Assembly (NCBI GenBank): GCA_036873135.1
Contig: JAPTYO010000010.1
Coordinates: 4,006,634-4,070,633, forward strand
Reading direction: 5' to 3'
Source of the DNA: Clarkia xantiana subsp. parviflora
Taxonomy: Eukaryota > Streptophyta > Magnoliopsida > Myrtales > Onagraceae
DNA length: 64,000 nucleotides
Within the stretch, counting starts at the first letter, position 1, and the number at the start of each line of letters is the position of its first letter. The notes under the pieces were generated by a model. The model did not search any database and was not told the DNA's origin. It was given only the letters and a program-made list of their open reading frames with translations. The position numbers and the translations under genes are program-made. This document shows positions 1-11,280 of this stretch, in pieces.

Positions 1-1292
1 CTGATTAGTCTTATCATCATTCAACCAACATTAAGCCCAATTTATTATTCTAATCACTAAGCTATCTAACTAATTATGACATCAGCAACTAATTATATAA
101 ACTATCTATATACATTTACACCATAGTCTAGGGACAACCTAGGATAGATCTAGCTGTTCAACCTCGACGGCCAGATCAAACTAGGCATAATAAACTCGAG
201 AAATTATTAGGCACAGCGGTCCTAACACGTGATATCTACGTAGTGAACCTCAGGCCAATCATATAATGGCACGTGGCAAATTAATGCAATAAACTGATAC
301 ATGGGCTGGAATCCGTATTTTTGTGAGTCAAAAACTAACTTAATTATAGTCCAGCATATAAGGATACAAATTTCACTGGTCCTCGTTGCTTCCAACCAAA
401 GAAAAGATTCCGAAGATATGATGTCTTATTTTCAATTTTGCATGGCCAAAATAAAAATTCCAAATTTGCATCAAGGTGATTAGGACTTCAAAGTTTACTT
501 TTTTGGGAGAGACGGGAATTAATGAAAACTACATACCTTTTGTTCTTAATTATTCATTTCGCTTGTTATTTGCGTGTCACATTCTAATATGTTCACCCCA
601 GTTGCATTAAGCTAGCTAGCTTGGGAATATAATTAGATCTTTGTTGACTGCATCTTTGGTACCTTTCCCACTCAGCCCACAATTGCCGACTTTTCTAATT
701 AAGATACGTTTGACCGCATGCATGCATGATTACCATAAAATGCGGTAATAATATGCTTCTTTGTTAATAATTTAATTAACAATTAAATAAAACAACTATC
801 AAACTAATGTCTACTTGCTAAAAAAACTCTGACAAATATTAATATTTTCTTTAGTTTCTTTTATGTTTTATCACTCTTCACACAACAATACGCAAGGAAA
901 GGAACGTGGTCAATTAATCAACCCACGAACTCGTAATTTAACCAGACTCTTTAAAATTAATGAAAATGAAGCTGAATCAAGAGATCAGTTACAGTTCACA
1001 CCAGAAAAACCCTACACCAATAGCCTCGCTTTTACACCCACAATATATAATTGACAATCAAATCCAATGCGACGACTATTTGGCCTACATTTCAGGATAA
1101 ATAATATGCGGTCGATATTTCGATACCTATGGTCAAATTTGGCCGACATGACAAACACCAACACTTTGTTCATTCGATGGTACGTATAGGGATGCGATTC
1201 AATTCAACACAGAAAATAAGACATAACAGTTATACGTACATACTGGTAAAACATATGCATAGTTATATGTATTGTGTAATGGGTTATTGTTG
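1..1292. other. Intergenic, downstream of NRT3 gene
   Basis: AT-rich sequence with no recognisable gene, repeat or RNA. Short open frames here are uncorroborated by any motif. The last part presumably holds the 3' UTR of the minus-strand gene that ends at 1293. Confidence 0.6.
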
Positions 1293-2086
1293 TTACTTGT
1301 TCTTAGCGCGTGATTTCTCGGCGATAAAGAAGCCAACTAGAGAGAGGATGGAGAAAGCGCTGAAACAAATAGAGGCAATGTCAAGCGAAGTGTGGCGACC
1401 GGTGATTGCCTTGATTTCGAACAGCTCCGTGGTCTTGCCGGCGTTGGTTGTCTGGCCGTACGCCACCTGGACGCCCTCTGCGTTGAAAGCGTACACGCGG
1501 ATGAAGTACGTGGCTTGGGGCACGTCCTTCTGGACAGTGTACTCGATTGTCGTTGTGTTAGCACTTCCACTGTAGGGTTTAGCGACGATGAGGTGAGGGC
1601 ATGTCTTGTCCTTTTTGAGGTTGTCTTTGGTCTTCCTCCACCCTCTGTCCACTTGACTAACCGGCGCGTAGCACAGCTTCACCTTCACGGTCTTGTAGCT
1701 CGAGTCAACTCCGGCGGCTGCGCTCGTGTTCAGTCCCCACGTCACGCTGATCTTGTCTTCTCCCGCTTTCAGAACTGCGTGCAAATATTTAGTGTTCGAG
1801 TTTTAGAGAGAAAAATCATCTTAAAAATACCGTAGCGGTTCATTTCTTAACTAAAAAACTTGGATTTGAATCCGGAGAATCGAAAAATGTTCAACTTTAC
1901 CTTTACAAGGTTCAAAATTTAGTAAAATCATAAAAAAAAGAGATAGAGAGGGAAATTACCTTGGTCGTGTTTAGGTGAAGCGGTAACAATGAGAGTCCTT
2001 GGGAGAGTGGAGAAGAGGAGAATATTTCCATGACAAGCTTGTAACAAAGATGCAACAACAAGAAGAAGAACTCCACGTGTATTCAT
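1293..2086 (-). CDS. NRT3: High-affinity nitrate transporter-activating protein (NAR2/NRT3), two exons
   Basis: Two-exon gene: exon 1 is 2086-1960, exon 2 is 1774-1293, with a 185-bp GT/AG intron; the joined frame is 202 aa, the usual family length. Exon 1 encodes MNTRGV plus a hydrophobic run ending in HG, a secretory signal peptide. Exon 2 holds the family hallmarks VKLCYAP, QVDR-WRK, DKTCPH and AYGQ, then the conserved SLDIASICFS followed by one C-terminal membrane segment and a basic tail (SRAKNK). Known role: NAR2/NRT3 proteins are plasma-membrane partners needed for NRT2 nitrate transporters to work at low nitrate. The start was chosen because it supplies the signal peptide and sits about 70 bp below a TATA box. 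The frame is intact, with no sign of decay. Which paralogue (NRT3.1 or NRT3.2) cannot be told. Confidence 0.93.
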
Positions 2087-2157
2087 TTTTGCTTCTAGCT
2101 AGCTAACAAGATATGTAGATGGAGGTATTGATGAGAGAGTTGCGGCTAGATCCCTCA

Positions 2158-2164
2158 CTTTATA
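2158..2164 (-). promoter_or_regulatory. TATA box of the NRT3 gene
   Basis: TATAAAG on the minus strand about 72 bp upstream of the ATG at 2086, which would leave a 5' UTR of roughly 40-45 bases. Position and sequence fit a plant core promoter; no other promoter element was assigned. Confidence 0.6.
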
Positions 2165-2180
2165 AGAGTTATTTCTAAAG

Positions 2181-3204
2181 AACAAGTCAATGGCCTTTCA
2201 GAACAACTTTCTTACCATTTTTAACATCACAGTTGGACTTGGCCCTGAAGCATTGGGAGGAGTTGGGGTTTTATTTTTATTAAGTTGCATATGTTATTTT
2301 TGTATGTATGATGAAAGAAATTGATTGTGAAGTTTCAATTTTTTTTTATTTTTTTTAATTTATTGTCTGACTTTGCTGTTTCTTGTTGTTAACATTGGGA
2401 GAAAAATCCAGGGCAACTCAACTTGGCACGGAAGATTATTAATTAATCGTAGAATCTCAGAGATTCATTCCCTTTGAGTTTTATATACTTGTCCTTGGAA
2501 TCACCAACCGAAGTACCCATTAAAATACTCTAGTACGCCTAAAAACATATACAAGGATACAGCCAACATCTACTCATTCCCAGCTTGTATTCTTCCACAA
2601 CTTAATTAGATTAAGATATATATCACTTGGTCACGATAATTCTTCTGTTTTTTTAGTCATTATTGTGTATTGTGATAGTCCAATTAGCTAGTACTTATTG
2701 CTGTTGAAAACAACTGCACCGATTGAAAGTTCATGAGTGGTAGTGGTAGCAGGTTGGGTTTATGATATTAACATGCAAAAAGGGAAGTTAGAGATTAATC
2801 GCAGCAGAGAGTTTATGATATTTAGTAGACAAAGTGTATAGACATTGAGTTGACTTAAGGAGGAGAGGCCCCGTCTACTCTTTCTTTGCTCGAAATTCTA
2901 TTCTTATACAAATTTAGATTAAAATAATTTTTACTCAATTTTTTTAAATTAATCAATATATTATAAAAATATATTCATCTTTTTATTAATTAATTTGTTA
3001 CATATGTATACGTTACTTAAAAGTATATCAGTTATTAAGAATGTTTTCATTTTTACTTTCGTATAAAAAAAAATATTCGTAAATTATTGTATCATGGAAA
3101 AAAGTTATAAATTTTTTATTACGATATTAAAAAATAAATAATATTATAATAATTTTTAAAAGTGAGTATATTCTTGTTGAGATTACAATTCTTAAAAAAA
3201 GTAT
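2181..3204. other. AT-rich intergenic
   Basis: Upstream region of the NRT3 gene. Contains T and A runs around 2339-2360 and 2900-3170 but no gene, TIR pair or tandem array that I can support. Confidence 0.5.
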
Positions 3205-3418
3205 CAAATGACTAGGGTCGGCAATGGTGCGGTGAAAATCAAATAAACATGGTTATTCGCACCATTTGCCGTAATGGTTAACCGCACTATTGTGGTGATG
3301 TGCGGTTATGGTGATGAGTTTTCTACCCATAATGGTTATGGTTATGGTATTGAATCTATAACCGCGGTTATAATCATCACCGCTATATATATATAAAAAT
3401 ACACATTAGTAACATTAC

Positions 3419-4584
3419 CAGTGGCGGATGGATGTGTAATAATGTGGTTACGAACGTAACCACATTATCGAGTATTTTTAGTGGTACTCTAAGTTTATTT
3501 TTGATGAAAAATATACAATGATCCTCATTATTTAAATGTAAGATCCTCATTATTTGAGTGTAAGACCCAGATTATTTTGTGCAAAACACTAAGACCCTAT
3601 TATTATGTCTAAAATTGTCATCAAATACCTTTTAAATTTACAAAGTAAAAGAATACTTTTCTAAATATCGAAATCAAAACCAAATAAATTATAGGGTTAA
3701 TAACTAAAAAACTGTCCAAGGTTTACCCTATGTTAAAATTAGGCGTCTGAAGTTTCAAATGTTAAACTGTAGTGTCCAAGGTTTCAATTTTGTTAAAATG
3801 TGGTGTCTCGGGGTGATTACTTTAAAGAAGTCAATTCCGACGAAACCTTCTGTCAAATTCGAGCTCCCATACACACTCCCTTCTCGTCATCTTGCCGGGA
3901 CGGTCACCTAAGAAGTTGACCACATCCGCACAAGTTATTTTCGCTATGTTGTCCTTGCAAAATGGCTCCACACCACTCTTCTATAAACTTTTTTTTTAAT
4001 GTTTAATTTTTGGGTGAAATTTGACGATTTTGTGAAAAGTAAATAGTGGTGGATTATGAGTGGGTGGGTGAGTTGATGAAAATGATTGAATAGATATGAA
4101 AAGACGCGCAGAGACACCAAATTTCAATAAAAATGAAACTTGGGACAGTCCATTTTAACATTTCAAACTTCAGACACCTAATTTTAACATAGGGTAAATC
4201 TTAGACAGTTTTTTAGTTATTAACCCTAAATTATATTAGTGTTACAATAGTGTCATCACTCAATTAAAACTAATCTCATCCACAATTGGTACTGGTCGGA
4301 TTTGATTCAATTGTAACATTTGTATAAGCAAATATGGTTTACTTCTGATACTATGAAAAGTACTGTGTACATTTTAAATATATTTAATGAAAATTTTGGA
4401 TAAATAATTGAAAAAAGTATCAATTATCACCGTTTTGAAATATGTATATTTTAAAACATGTTAGTACCAAAAAAATTTTTTTAATATATTTTATATAATT
4501 TTGTTACAAAATATGTAAAATCTTCACATTTTTTTTTCTTCTGCATAGCGTATCCACATTATCGAGACCCTAGATCTGTCACTG
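3419..4584. mobile_element. Non-autonomous hAT element B, copy 1, nested in element A
   Basis: Ends are CAGTGGCGGATGG and, reverse-complemented, CAGTGACAGATC. The 8-bp duplication aacattac is perfect (3411-3418 and 4585-4592). It is homologous, in opposite orientation, to the uninterrupted copy at 53719-54642: both share the block ending CATTATCGAGTATTTTTAG next to the left TIR and several internal stretches. Without the MULE inside it, this copy is some 300 bp shorter than the other, so it also carries an internal deletion. No coding capacity. Confidence 0.8.
3694..4226. mobile_element. MULE-type non-autonomous element nested in hAT B
   Basis: 533 bp with long inverted ends (about 90 bp, similar throughout) that start GGGTTAATAACTAAAAAACT on both strands. 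The 9-bp target duplication taaattata is perfect (3685-3693 and 4227-4235), the size expected for Mutator-like elements. The middle (about 3800-4080) is more GC-rich than the ends and could be captured sequence, but I recognise no gene in it. It belongs with the GGGTTA-ended element at 32362-32837. Confidence 0.85.
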
Positions 4585-5272
4585 AACATTACTAATATTT
4601 ATATAAATATTAATCAAATATTATAATATGCATTCAATCTAGACCATTTATTTTTCATCCATCCAATATAGTGCATTCATTCCATTTGAAACCTAATATA
4701 AAACTTAGCCTCAATTACTCAAACTCTCATTGAGACGGCCTTAGTTCACTTCTTTGCAATTAGTTGCGCTACCCTAAATGATTAAAGAAGTGTTTTTTTA
4801 ATTAAGTGAACATGATTATGTTTAATCTGGATTTCGTGTACGAAATAATGAATGTATGTTTTATTTGGATTTTTTTATGAAACAATGCTGTTGTATTAGT
4901 TTGAATGATTGTGGTTAAATGGTTTAACCGTGGTTAAAAATCATGGTTATGGTATGAAGAATCATAACCGCAATGGTTATGATTATGGTTTGAGTGAAAA
5001 AAATATATTATGGTTATGGTATTAGTGGTATTCGCATCATACCCTCACAATCGCCAACCTTGGCAATGACATCAAAGCTGACGTGGCACACCTATTAATA
5101 TGGTGTGTTTTAAATCTTATAATCATCCATTCTGCCACGTGGCAGATTTCAACCGTATGTGCTAAGAATCTCCATAATTTATTTTAAAATTTAAATTCAC
5201 CTAGCAAAAATTATTTTTTAACTTAATCAAGTAGAATTAAGCATAAATATAATTATTTTACATATAGCAGTT

Positions 5273-5276
<4 letters not shown>

Positions 5277-5310
<34 letters not shown>
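5277..5310. repeat. (AT)n microsatellite
   Basis: Seventeen uninterrupted AT dinucleotides in otherwise AT-rich intergenic sequence. Confidence 0.9.
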
Positions 5311-5315
<5 letters not shown>

Positions 5316-5460
5316 TGTGTGAGAGTGGTGGAGGTCCAGTAAAAGCACTTTCAATAGGTAAATTTGCTAAGACATTTGCTTAAATAAACGTGGGAGATTA
5401 AAACTTATATTGTCTTTCTCATTAATTGAGTTTGTAGACAACATTTCTCTCACATCTGAG

Positions 5461-5705
5461 GACCTTTCTACAATGCTCTTGGAACACCATGCTTTTGCCA
5501 CTAATTTTTTTATTTTTCTATTGCCCTAAAGGTGAACCCCATAGGGAAATTGATATTATTAATAGTATGATACACATCTTAGGTGTAGTTAAAAAAATTC
5601 ATACTTTTTCATACTTTTAAAGTTTTAGTTATGTTACAATTAAGTCCATCATAGTATTAAAAAAACCAAAAGCATGGTGCTCCCAAAGCATAGTATAAAA
5701 ATCCC
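5461..5705. mobile_element. 245-bp MITE, probably MULE-derived, copy 1
   Basis: Inverted ends around TTTCTACAATGCTCTTGG (left) and its diverged complement (right), both followed inward by caccatgctttt. Perfect 9-bp duplication acatctgag at 5452-5460 and 5706-5714. A second copy lies at 32030-32271 and shares most of the interior, including attattaatagtatgatac. Non-coding. Confidence 0.78.
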
Positions 5706-5714
5706 ACATCTGAG

Positions 5715-7073
5715 TTAGGGTAAGGCATTTGTAGTTTTCAATGAATTTTAATTTTTTTTTTTATTTATTTATCTCCCATTTTTATTTTAGCTAATTTGTT
5801 TCTTTTTTACCAAAAAATTAAAGGAATCATAATGATTTAATTATGTATCTTTATTGCTCAATTTAAAATTAATACAATGATTTAAAAAAAAATTATAGAT
5901 GATTTAAATTTTGTACTTTTCTATGTTTTATATATAATTATTTGAATAAAATATTGATTTTTATGTATAATATAATTGGTTATTTAGAAAATACATTACA
6001 AGTAAATATATTTGTGTAGGATTATGGAGAATAAATACTACGGAAATTAACAAAGGTACATGCTAGTAAACACTTTACGTGGCCGAATAAAGGGCACATA
6101 CCTATTCGAAATTTCCGCAGTCCAGGACCTTCTAGGATAGTTCTCGATCCGTCAGACGGTCCCCGTAAGGATTCTTGTTAAGGAAGCCCTACGCGGATTG
6201 TCTCCATAGCAAAGCCTCTTGTCGATTCTTCTGCAGGGATGGATCTCCGGAGTAATTTGCTCGAATCAATTTGGCACCTCCAAGGCACTAGGTAGGTTCG
6301 GTCGAAACACTGCTTTAAGGAGGAGAGATTTCTTTTTGTCTCACCACAAAGGAAGAAAGATGTTAAGTGATTAACTCTAAATTGATCGAAACACTACCTA
6401 TTCAAGAGGAGCAAAGTGGACAAAAGTCTACTTTGCTCTCCTACAAGTTTCGGTCGGCCATAGAGTAAGGGAGACCCAATTTTGAGCCTCTCATGTCAAT
6501 TGGAATTTTAGGCCTAGCCCAAAATCCCTAAAGTGACATTACCCAATTGTCTCAGGTGATTGATTCATATTAATGAGCTCCCTTTTACGGCGGCCCATTA
6601 TCCAAATGTCAACATCTTCCACTCGCCGGAATGGGAGGGTGCCTGTTAATATGTTGTCGACCAACCCATCAACATTTGTTCTACATTCCAGCCCTGTTTC
6701 TGAATAGTTCATACGAAGTTTGCCGTGCGACCGGCGGACACAACGGACATCGTGCTACTCATATGTTAGGAGTGTTGAAGCGTTGGCGGGACGTTAGACT
6801 CCTACTTTGCATTACTTCAGTTCTCAAAATGGCGAATTGCATTGATAGGCCTATATAATCTATATAGAATATATCTCAGCTACCTTTAGAAAGCTTCCCG
6901 TAACTCCGTGGGGTTCATCGTCTCTTGAATGAGATAGATAATAACAAGACATCCTACCTTTTAGAGTGGTCCATCTCTAAGCAACGAGACCAGACAAAAC
7001 ATCTATACCCGAATTGTTATTTTATTTTTTCAAAATCCATTTATTAATATATATTTTCTCTTTTATATATATA
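5715..7073. other. Intergenic; includes a GC-richer block of probable TE debris
   Basis: From 5715 to about 6040 the sequence is AT-rich and featureless. From about 6060 to 6990 it is clearly richer in GC, with short recurring motifs (cgaaacactgct and cgaaacactacct; aggaggagaga and agaggagcaaa). The 75-codon frame at 6631-6858 shows no recognisable motif. I read the block as retroelement debris, perhaps an old LTR, without being able to place its ends. Confidence 0.35.
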
Positions 7074-7104
7074 CTAGTTGTACTGCGCGTGCGATGCACG
7101 CGCA
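7074..7104 (-). other. Helitron 3' terminus with hairpin
   Basis: A 9-bp stem (TGCGCGTGC against GCACGCGCA) with a 3-base loop, followed on the minus strand by AGTACAACTAG and then T. A GC-rich hairpin about ten bases before CTRR is the defining Helitron 3' structure. Confidence 0.8.
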
Positions 7105-7582
7105 CGAGCATATTTATAAACACGTAGATATTTTAGGTTTATGTAAATTTTATGGTGATATTAATAATAGTAGTAGAATAGTAAAATATATAAATATAAG
7201 TATGCAAAAGTTATTATTACATAAAAATATAGTTACATATTCAGTACAACATTCACTCCAAAGGCAAAGACAGTATTACTTATACATTGATCAACCAAAG
7301 TACAATATTTTTTAAAAGATAATTACTGTTATAATAATAATAATTAGTAAAAACTATGAAAGACTTAACATTTTAGGGCCTTCAACTTCTTCGGGCATGA
7401 TTGGGTGTGTTTAACATTCGAGCCTTTCCTTTTATAGAGTCAAACCTGATTGTCACCGGTATATATCGGTTTCGAATTCGTAAATGTTCCAGGAGTGACA
7501 AATCAGAAGAACATGTCTATTCCAAATTATAATTAACACATTGAATAGCTAAGTAAGACGATATGAACACTTCACCTCTGAA

Positions 7583-8402
7583 TCTCGAGCTTTCCTTTAT
7601 AAACAACATTCAGAACCTTTTGTCCATGCTCAGACACCAAATTATCCGCATGCAAATTCCGATGTGGCGTTCCTCAATTGCCCAAGTGGGTATTCACTAA
7701 ATGCTGGTAATTTACTGCTTTCACCGTTGTTTTGCTTTTGTAAAATCAAATTACAACTTATTACAAAAATATATAAGTATGTATCTTTATGATAGCTCTA
7801 ACTAAACAAAAAGTTACTGAAAGAGAACAGTTTAAAGAAATTAACTAACCAGGGGCAAAACAGCTCATCAACCGATTTGCATGGTACCTAAAGAAGAAAG
7901 CGAACTTCTGCATGAGTGGACAAAAATATGGATCACGAACTTAAAATGGCATTTCGATGCGAATTGTTCCAATCGGAGAAACCAGAATACAGCAATCTGA
8001 AATTTGTTACGAAAAGCAGTAATTACCAGGGAATGAGAGTATATGGAGAGGAGCTTTCATCTGAACGCCGAGGGTTGATGATAGTGTCGGGAACCCTTTT
8101 GTTGAGGTCCCGAAGAATCTCAGCAAGCGGCTGAGTGATAACCGACGAATGCGCAGACAGCCATGCATTTCTGTTAAACATTTTGACAGCACTTTAACTC
8201 TGTATCTCGGGCTTTCCGTTATAAACAACATTCAGAGCCTTTTGTCCATGCTCAGACACCATATTATCCCCCTGCAAATTCCGATTTGGCGTTCCTCAAT
8301 TGCCCAAGTGGGTATTCACTAATTGCTGGTAGTTTACTGCTTTCACCGTTGTTTTCCTTTTGTAAAATCAAATTACAACATATTACAATAATATATAAGT
8401 AT
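7583..8402. repeat. Direct duplication of about 205 bp inside the Helitron
   Basis: 7583-7787 and about 8200-8402 are close copies (shared: attcagarccttttgtccat, ttcctcaattgcccaagtgg, gctttcaccgttgtttt). The copies are about 615 bp apart. I could not assign the block to a Helitron gene; short open frames in it show no motif. Confidence 0.7.
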
Positions 8403-8909
8403 AGGAATCTTGGAATGCATCAATTCTGTTTAGAAACTGAATAATGAAACTAACCAATGTATGTAACAAATATGTGTTTCCAAAATCAGTATGTGTTGTC
8501 CAAAATACTGAACAGTATTCAATATGAAGTTTAAATAATTGAAATAGTATACGATTTTGATAGTTCTGTCTTTCTAATGAATCTGGTATAACTACTTCAT
8601 TTGTTAAACTTATCTAGATCATGAAGAACCAATTTACCTTTTATGAACATTGAGTGTATGAAATCAGCTGCTTCTACATAGAATTCTCATCCCAGCTACA
8701 TAAGAAGAAATTCTGCAGGTTGAGTTTTTGCTGGATCATTTCTATGGCTGATGTGTTACCTGTAAATCAATGTAAACATAAATTAAGTTATTCATCAGGG
8801 AAGACAGTCTGTACATTTTGATATAATATAGAAATGTAGTAAATAGTTATTTTATAATACATCATAAGCATGACTAATTGAAATGATAATAATTAGAACA
8901 TATTTACCT

Positions 8910-9062
8910 TCAATCAGTGAGCACCTCTTTGTAAACAATATTTTTTGTATATGAAGGTAACGGTACATCACAAGAAGGGGGCCCTTTGAGTAGCACTTTT
9001 GTTGTTTCCATAGATGTACCTCGTGATAGTGCAACGTAAAGTTGTCCATGAGAGAACACGGT
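8910..9062 (-). pseudogene. Helitron PIF1-like helicase, C-terminal fragment
   Basis: Read on the minus strand this frame gives VFSHGQLYVALSRGTS, which matches the conserved last helicase motif of Helitron and PIF1 helicases (consensus-like SHGQLYVALSR), then about 30 further residues to a stop at 8912-8910. The sequence just upstream is out of frame and none of the earlier helicase motifs (Walker A and B) are found in this element. In family proteins this segment lies close to the C-terminus, and Rep is N-terminal to it, which agrees with Rep lying at higher coordinates here. Non-functional. Confidence 0.85.
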
Positions 9063-9688
9063 GCAATCCTTTCATTTTGATGCAATCCTAAATCCGGGCT
9101 AAACTGAATTGCCTACCAGAACAGTAATGTCATTTATATATATATGTGTGTGTGTGTTTGCATAATAATTGATGCAATCATAATAAGTAATGAAGAAGCA
9201 TAGAAAGCAAGGGCTAACAGACTATTGTAGGTGTGAAAAGTTCATAACAAAAAAACAGCAAATGTATTGGGTGTCATTTGTTGAAATTCTCTCCAATCAA
9301 TATCAATATGTTTCAAAATTATAAACTTTGCTAAAAAATTGGAATTGAACAAGCCTGCAAGAGTATATGTATGGTTCTGTTTCAAACAGAAACAATATTG
9401 AGTAATAAACCAAATATGATAGAGTCATTCTGGATTGTTGAAAGGTTAGCAATTGACAAAACAAAATCATGTCCAGCTTCTTTGATGCAGAAGATAGCCA
9501 AGAAAACACAACAGCAAAAAAAGATCCAACTCTGAGAAGTCAAGTTTCTTTATTTCAAGTTTAGCAAAAGACACCTTGAATCCAAACTAAGCAAAATGAA
9601 AAGCAGTGACCATTGTGCATAGGACTATTCATGCTATTATGCAACACACTTCAAGAGAAATAAATGTTTTAAAGATTAGAGGTGTCAC

Positions 9689-9807
9689 CTTCTGGAAAAC
9701 CGGGTACTCTGCTTTGAATCGTGTACAGGCAAATTGATGTACTTCCTCACTTGTAGCTGGCTCTTGTTTCATAAACTGGTTACATGGAAATGCTAGGATT
9801 TCAAGAC
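9689..9807 (-). pseudogene. Captured glutathione peroxidase exon
   Basis: A 119-bp stretch bounded by a good acceptor (tgtctcag at 9808 upward) and a donor (gtgaca at 9688 downward) encodes GLEILAFPCNQF, then QEPATSEE, FACTRFKAEYPVFQK. LAFPCNQF is the second glutathione peroxidase signature and the rest matches plant phospholipid-hydroperoxide GPX proteins. The exon with the catalytic Cys (or selenocysteine) region and the later exon with the WNF motif are absent from the neighbouring sequence, so only one exon was kept. It lies between the Helitron Rep and helicase remnants on their strand, which is the usual picture of Helitron gene capture. The exon frame itself is undamaged. It could be carried in a chimeric transcript; nothing here shows that it is. 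Confidence 0.85.
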
Positions 9808-10423
9808 CTGAGACACAGAACAAGACCTTAATTTGTAAGAATTTGACAAAGTTTTAGGACAAACAAAAATAACTTAACAAACTTTAAATAGATAGATGGA
9901 AACCCCAACCACAAGAAGTAAAATTCATGATCATGACCATTAAGTGGGATTGGGACGGCATCACCATGTTTCTTGGACCAAGAGGAATTAGTATAGGCAT
10001 AAAACAGACATGTAATACCCCCATTCTGATGGGCCTCTAGGAACACGGAAAAAAAAATGATAACTTTTCAAAAAAAAAAATCCCCAAAGCAAAAGGAGCC
10101 ACATTTGAAAACTTAACATAAAAGGGAGACGAGCAACGTTGCACTCTTAAACTGAGATTTTCACAGGCGTGCTACTGATCAAGGCTTTTCATATGAAGAA
10201 GCTATCTTCGAATTTTAATTTTTTCTAACTTATTATATTGGATCCGGTGTGATAATATTCTCAAAATGAATTATTATTTGCACATTCATATTAATTTAAT
10301 TTTAAAAAAAAAAATACGAAAGCAATTTTGGTGAAGTTTAATACAGGAGTTACTGGTTCGATCCCAATCTTTCTTCACCTCTTTAACTTCTCTTACAACA
10401 CAGCATCTGTATTTGTATACCTC

Positions 10424-10660
10424 TTAATGTGCCTGGAGCAGCTCCTTTATATCATATCCTTGCAGCTGCAGAGAGACCCAAGTGAGATTAGCAAGGAAAA
10501 AAAAGTAACTAATTAAAACCAGAAGATCACGGGGCATCAGTTTAACTTTTTACCTGGAGAACGGTAAGAAGAATAATAACCCCCGAGTTCCACAATGCGT
10601 GTATGGTAATCGAGGTCATGAGGTTGCGTGTGTGAGCATAACTTAGTCCTAAAACAGTCC
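10424..10660 (-). pseudogene. Captured CAAX/CPBP-family protease fragment (last two exons)
   Basis: Two exons on the minus strand: 10660-10554 and 10465-10424, with an 88-bp GT/AG intron. They join in frame to give TVLGLSYAHTRNL, TIHALWNSGVI, then LQGYDIKELLQAH and a stop. This matches the C-terminal end of plant CAAX amino-terminal protease (CPBP/ABI) family membrane proteins, including the HxxxN motif (HALWN) of the catalytic site. The upstream EE-containing motif and earlier membrane segments are missing. Intron, frame and stop are all preserved, so capture took place at DNA level. Same strand as the Helitron genes and 0.6 kb from the GPX exon. Confidence 0.8.
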
Positions 10661-10713
10661 CTGCATTTACAATACCGATTTTTTCACTTCATTTCCAACA
10701 ATGCATTCAACTT

Positions 10714-11280
10714 CATCTGAATGAACTAACGTTCAACTGCTCAAATACATATGCTATTGTGACATATTCGATAGTAGATGACTTATGGGGATAAGATGAA
10801 GGCAATGAGAAAATGGACATCAAATTGCATGTTCGAATTGTAAATAATTAGAATTTCAAATTAAGAACATTACTCGGTATAACATCGGTCGAGGGTAACC
10901 AACAATGGACGGTTGGTGTGCCGATCGAACAGCGCTGGATCGTCAATGCAGAGGCGGACTGGGGGCTAGCGGCGGACTACAGGTGCAGGGTAGCGACGGA
11001 CTGCGGGCGGGTCGCGGACGGCGGGTGAGCGACGGACGGAGTAAGGGACGCGGTGGTGGAGATGGTTGGTCTCTTGTTTGATTGAGAATTGTCGGTGTTT
11101 GGTAAACCGTAAACGACATCAGAGTCTCAGTTACCAGGGAAAAAAGAAAAAAAAGACATTAGAGCCTCAGAAGCGTGAAGCTGTTGGGTTGGGGCGGTTA
11201 GCTGCTGCCGGGTCGGGTCGGTTGGTAGCTTTTGGGGTGTTGGTGGCTTTTAGGGGTGAGGACCCAAGCCAATTAATATA
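10714..11280. repeat. Internal copy of the Helitron 5'-terminal block
   Basis: 567 bp closely similar to 14277-14800. Both contain catctg-atgaactaacg, the block around tcggtcgagggtaacc, and end ttaggggtgaggacccaagc then caattaatata. The internal copy ends exactly where the C-terminal end of the Rep frame begins (11273-11280), so it replaces the part of the gene that should link Rep to helicase. Confidence 0.85.

Larger units (their letters stand above)
3213..5062. mobile_element. Non-autonomous hAT element A (outer member of a nest)
   Basis: Terminal inverted repeats start TAGGGTCGGCAAT at the left and, on the other strand, CAAGGTTGGCGATTG at the right. The 8-bp flanks are caaatgac (3205-3212) and gcaatgac (5063-5070), a target duplication with two mismatches. 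The subterminal parts are built from iterated GGTTATGGTTATGG and its complement. About 680 bp are its own; the rest is the two elements nested inside. No transposase coding sequence. TIR form and 8-bp duplication place it in the hAT superfamily; the mismatched duplication suggests it is old. Confidence 0.75.

Noticed and set aside
1129..1575. 148-codon plus-strand open frame over the NRT3 gene
   Set aside because: Antisense shadow of exon 2 of the NRT3 gene, without motif; the same holds for 1337-1570 and 1392-1835.
10355..10365. GGTTCGATCCC, like a tRNA or SINE B box
   Set aside because: No acceptor-stem pairing or convincing A box at the right distance, and the stretch lies beside the captured CAAX protease exon.
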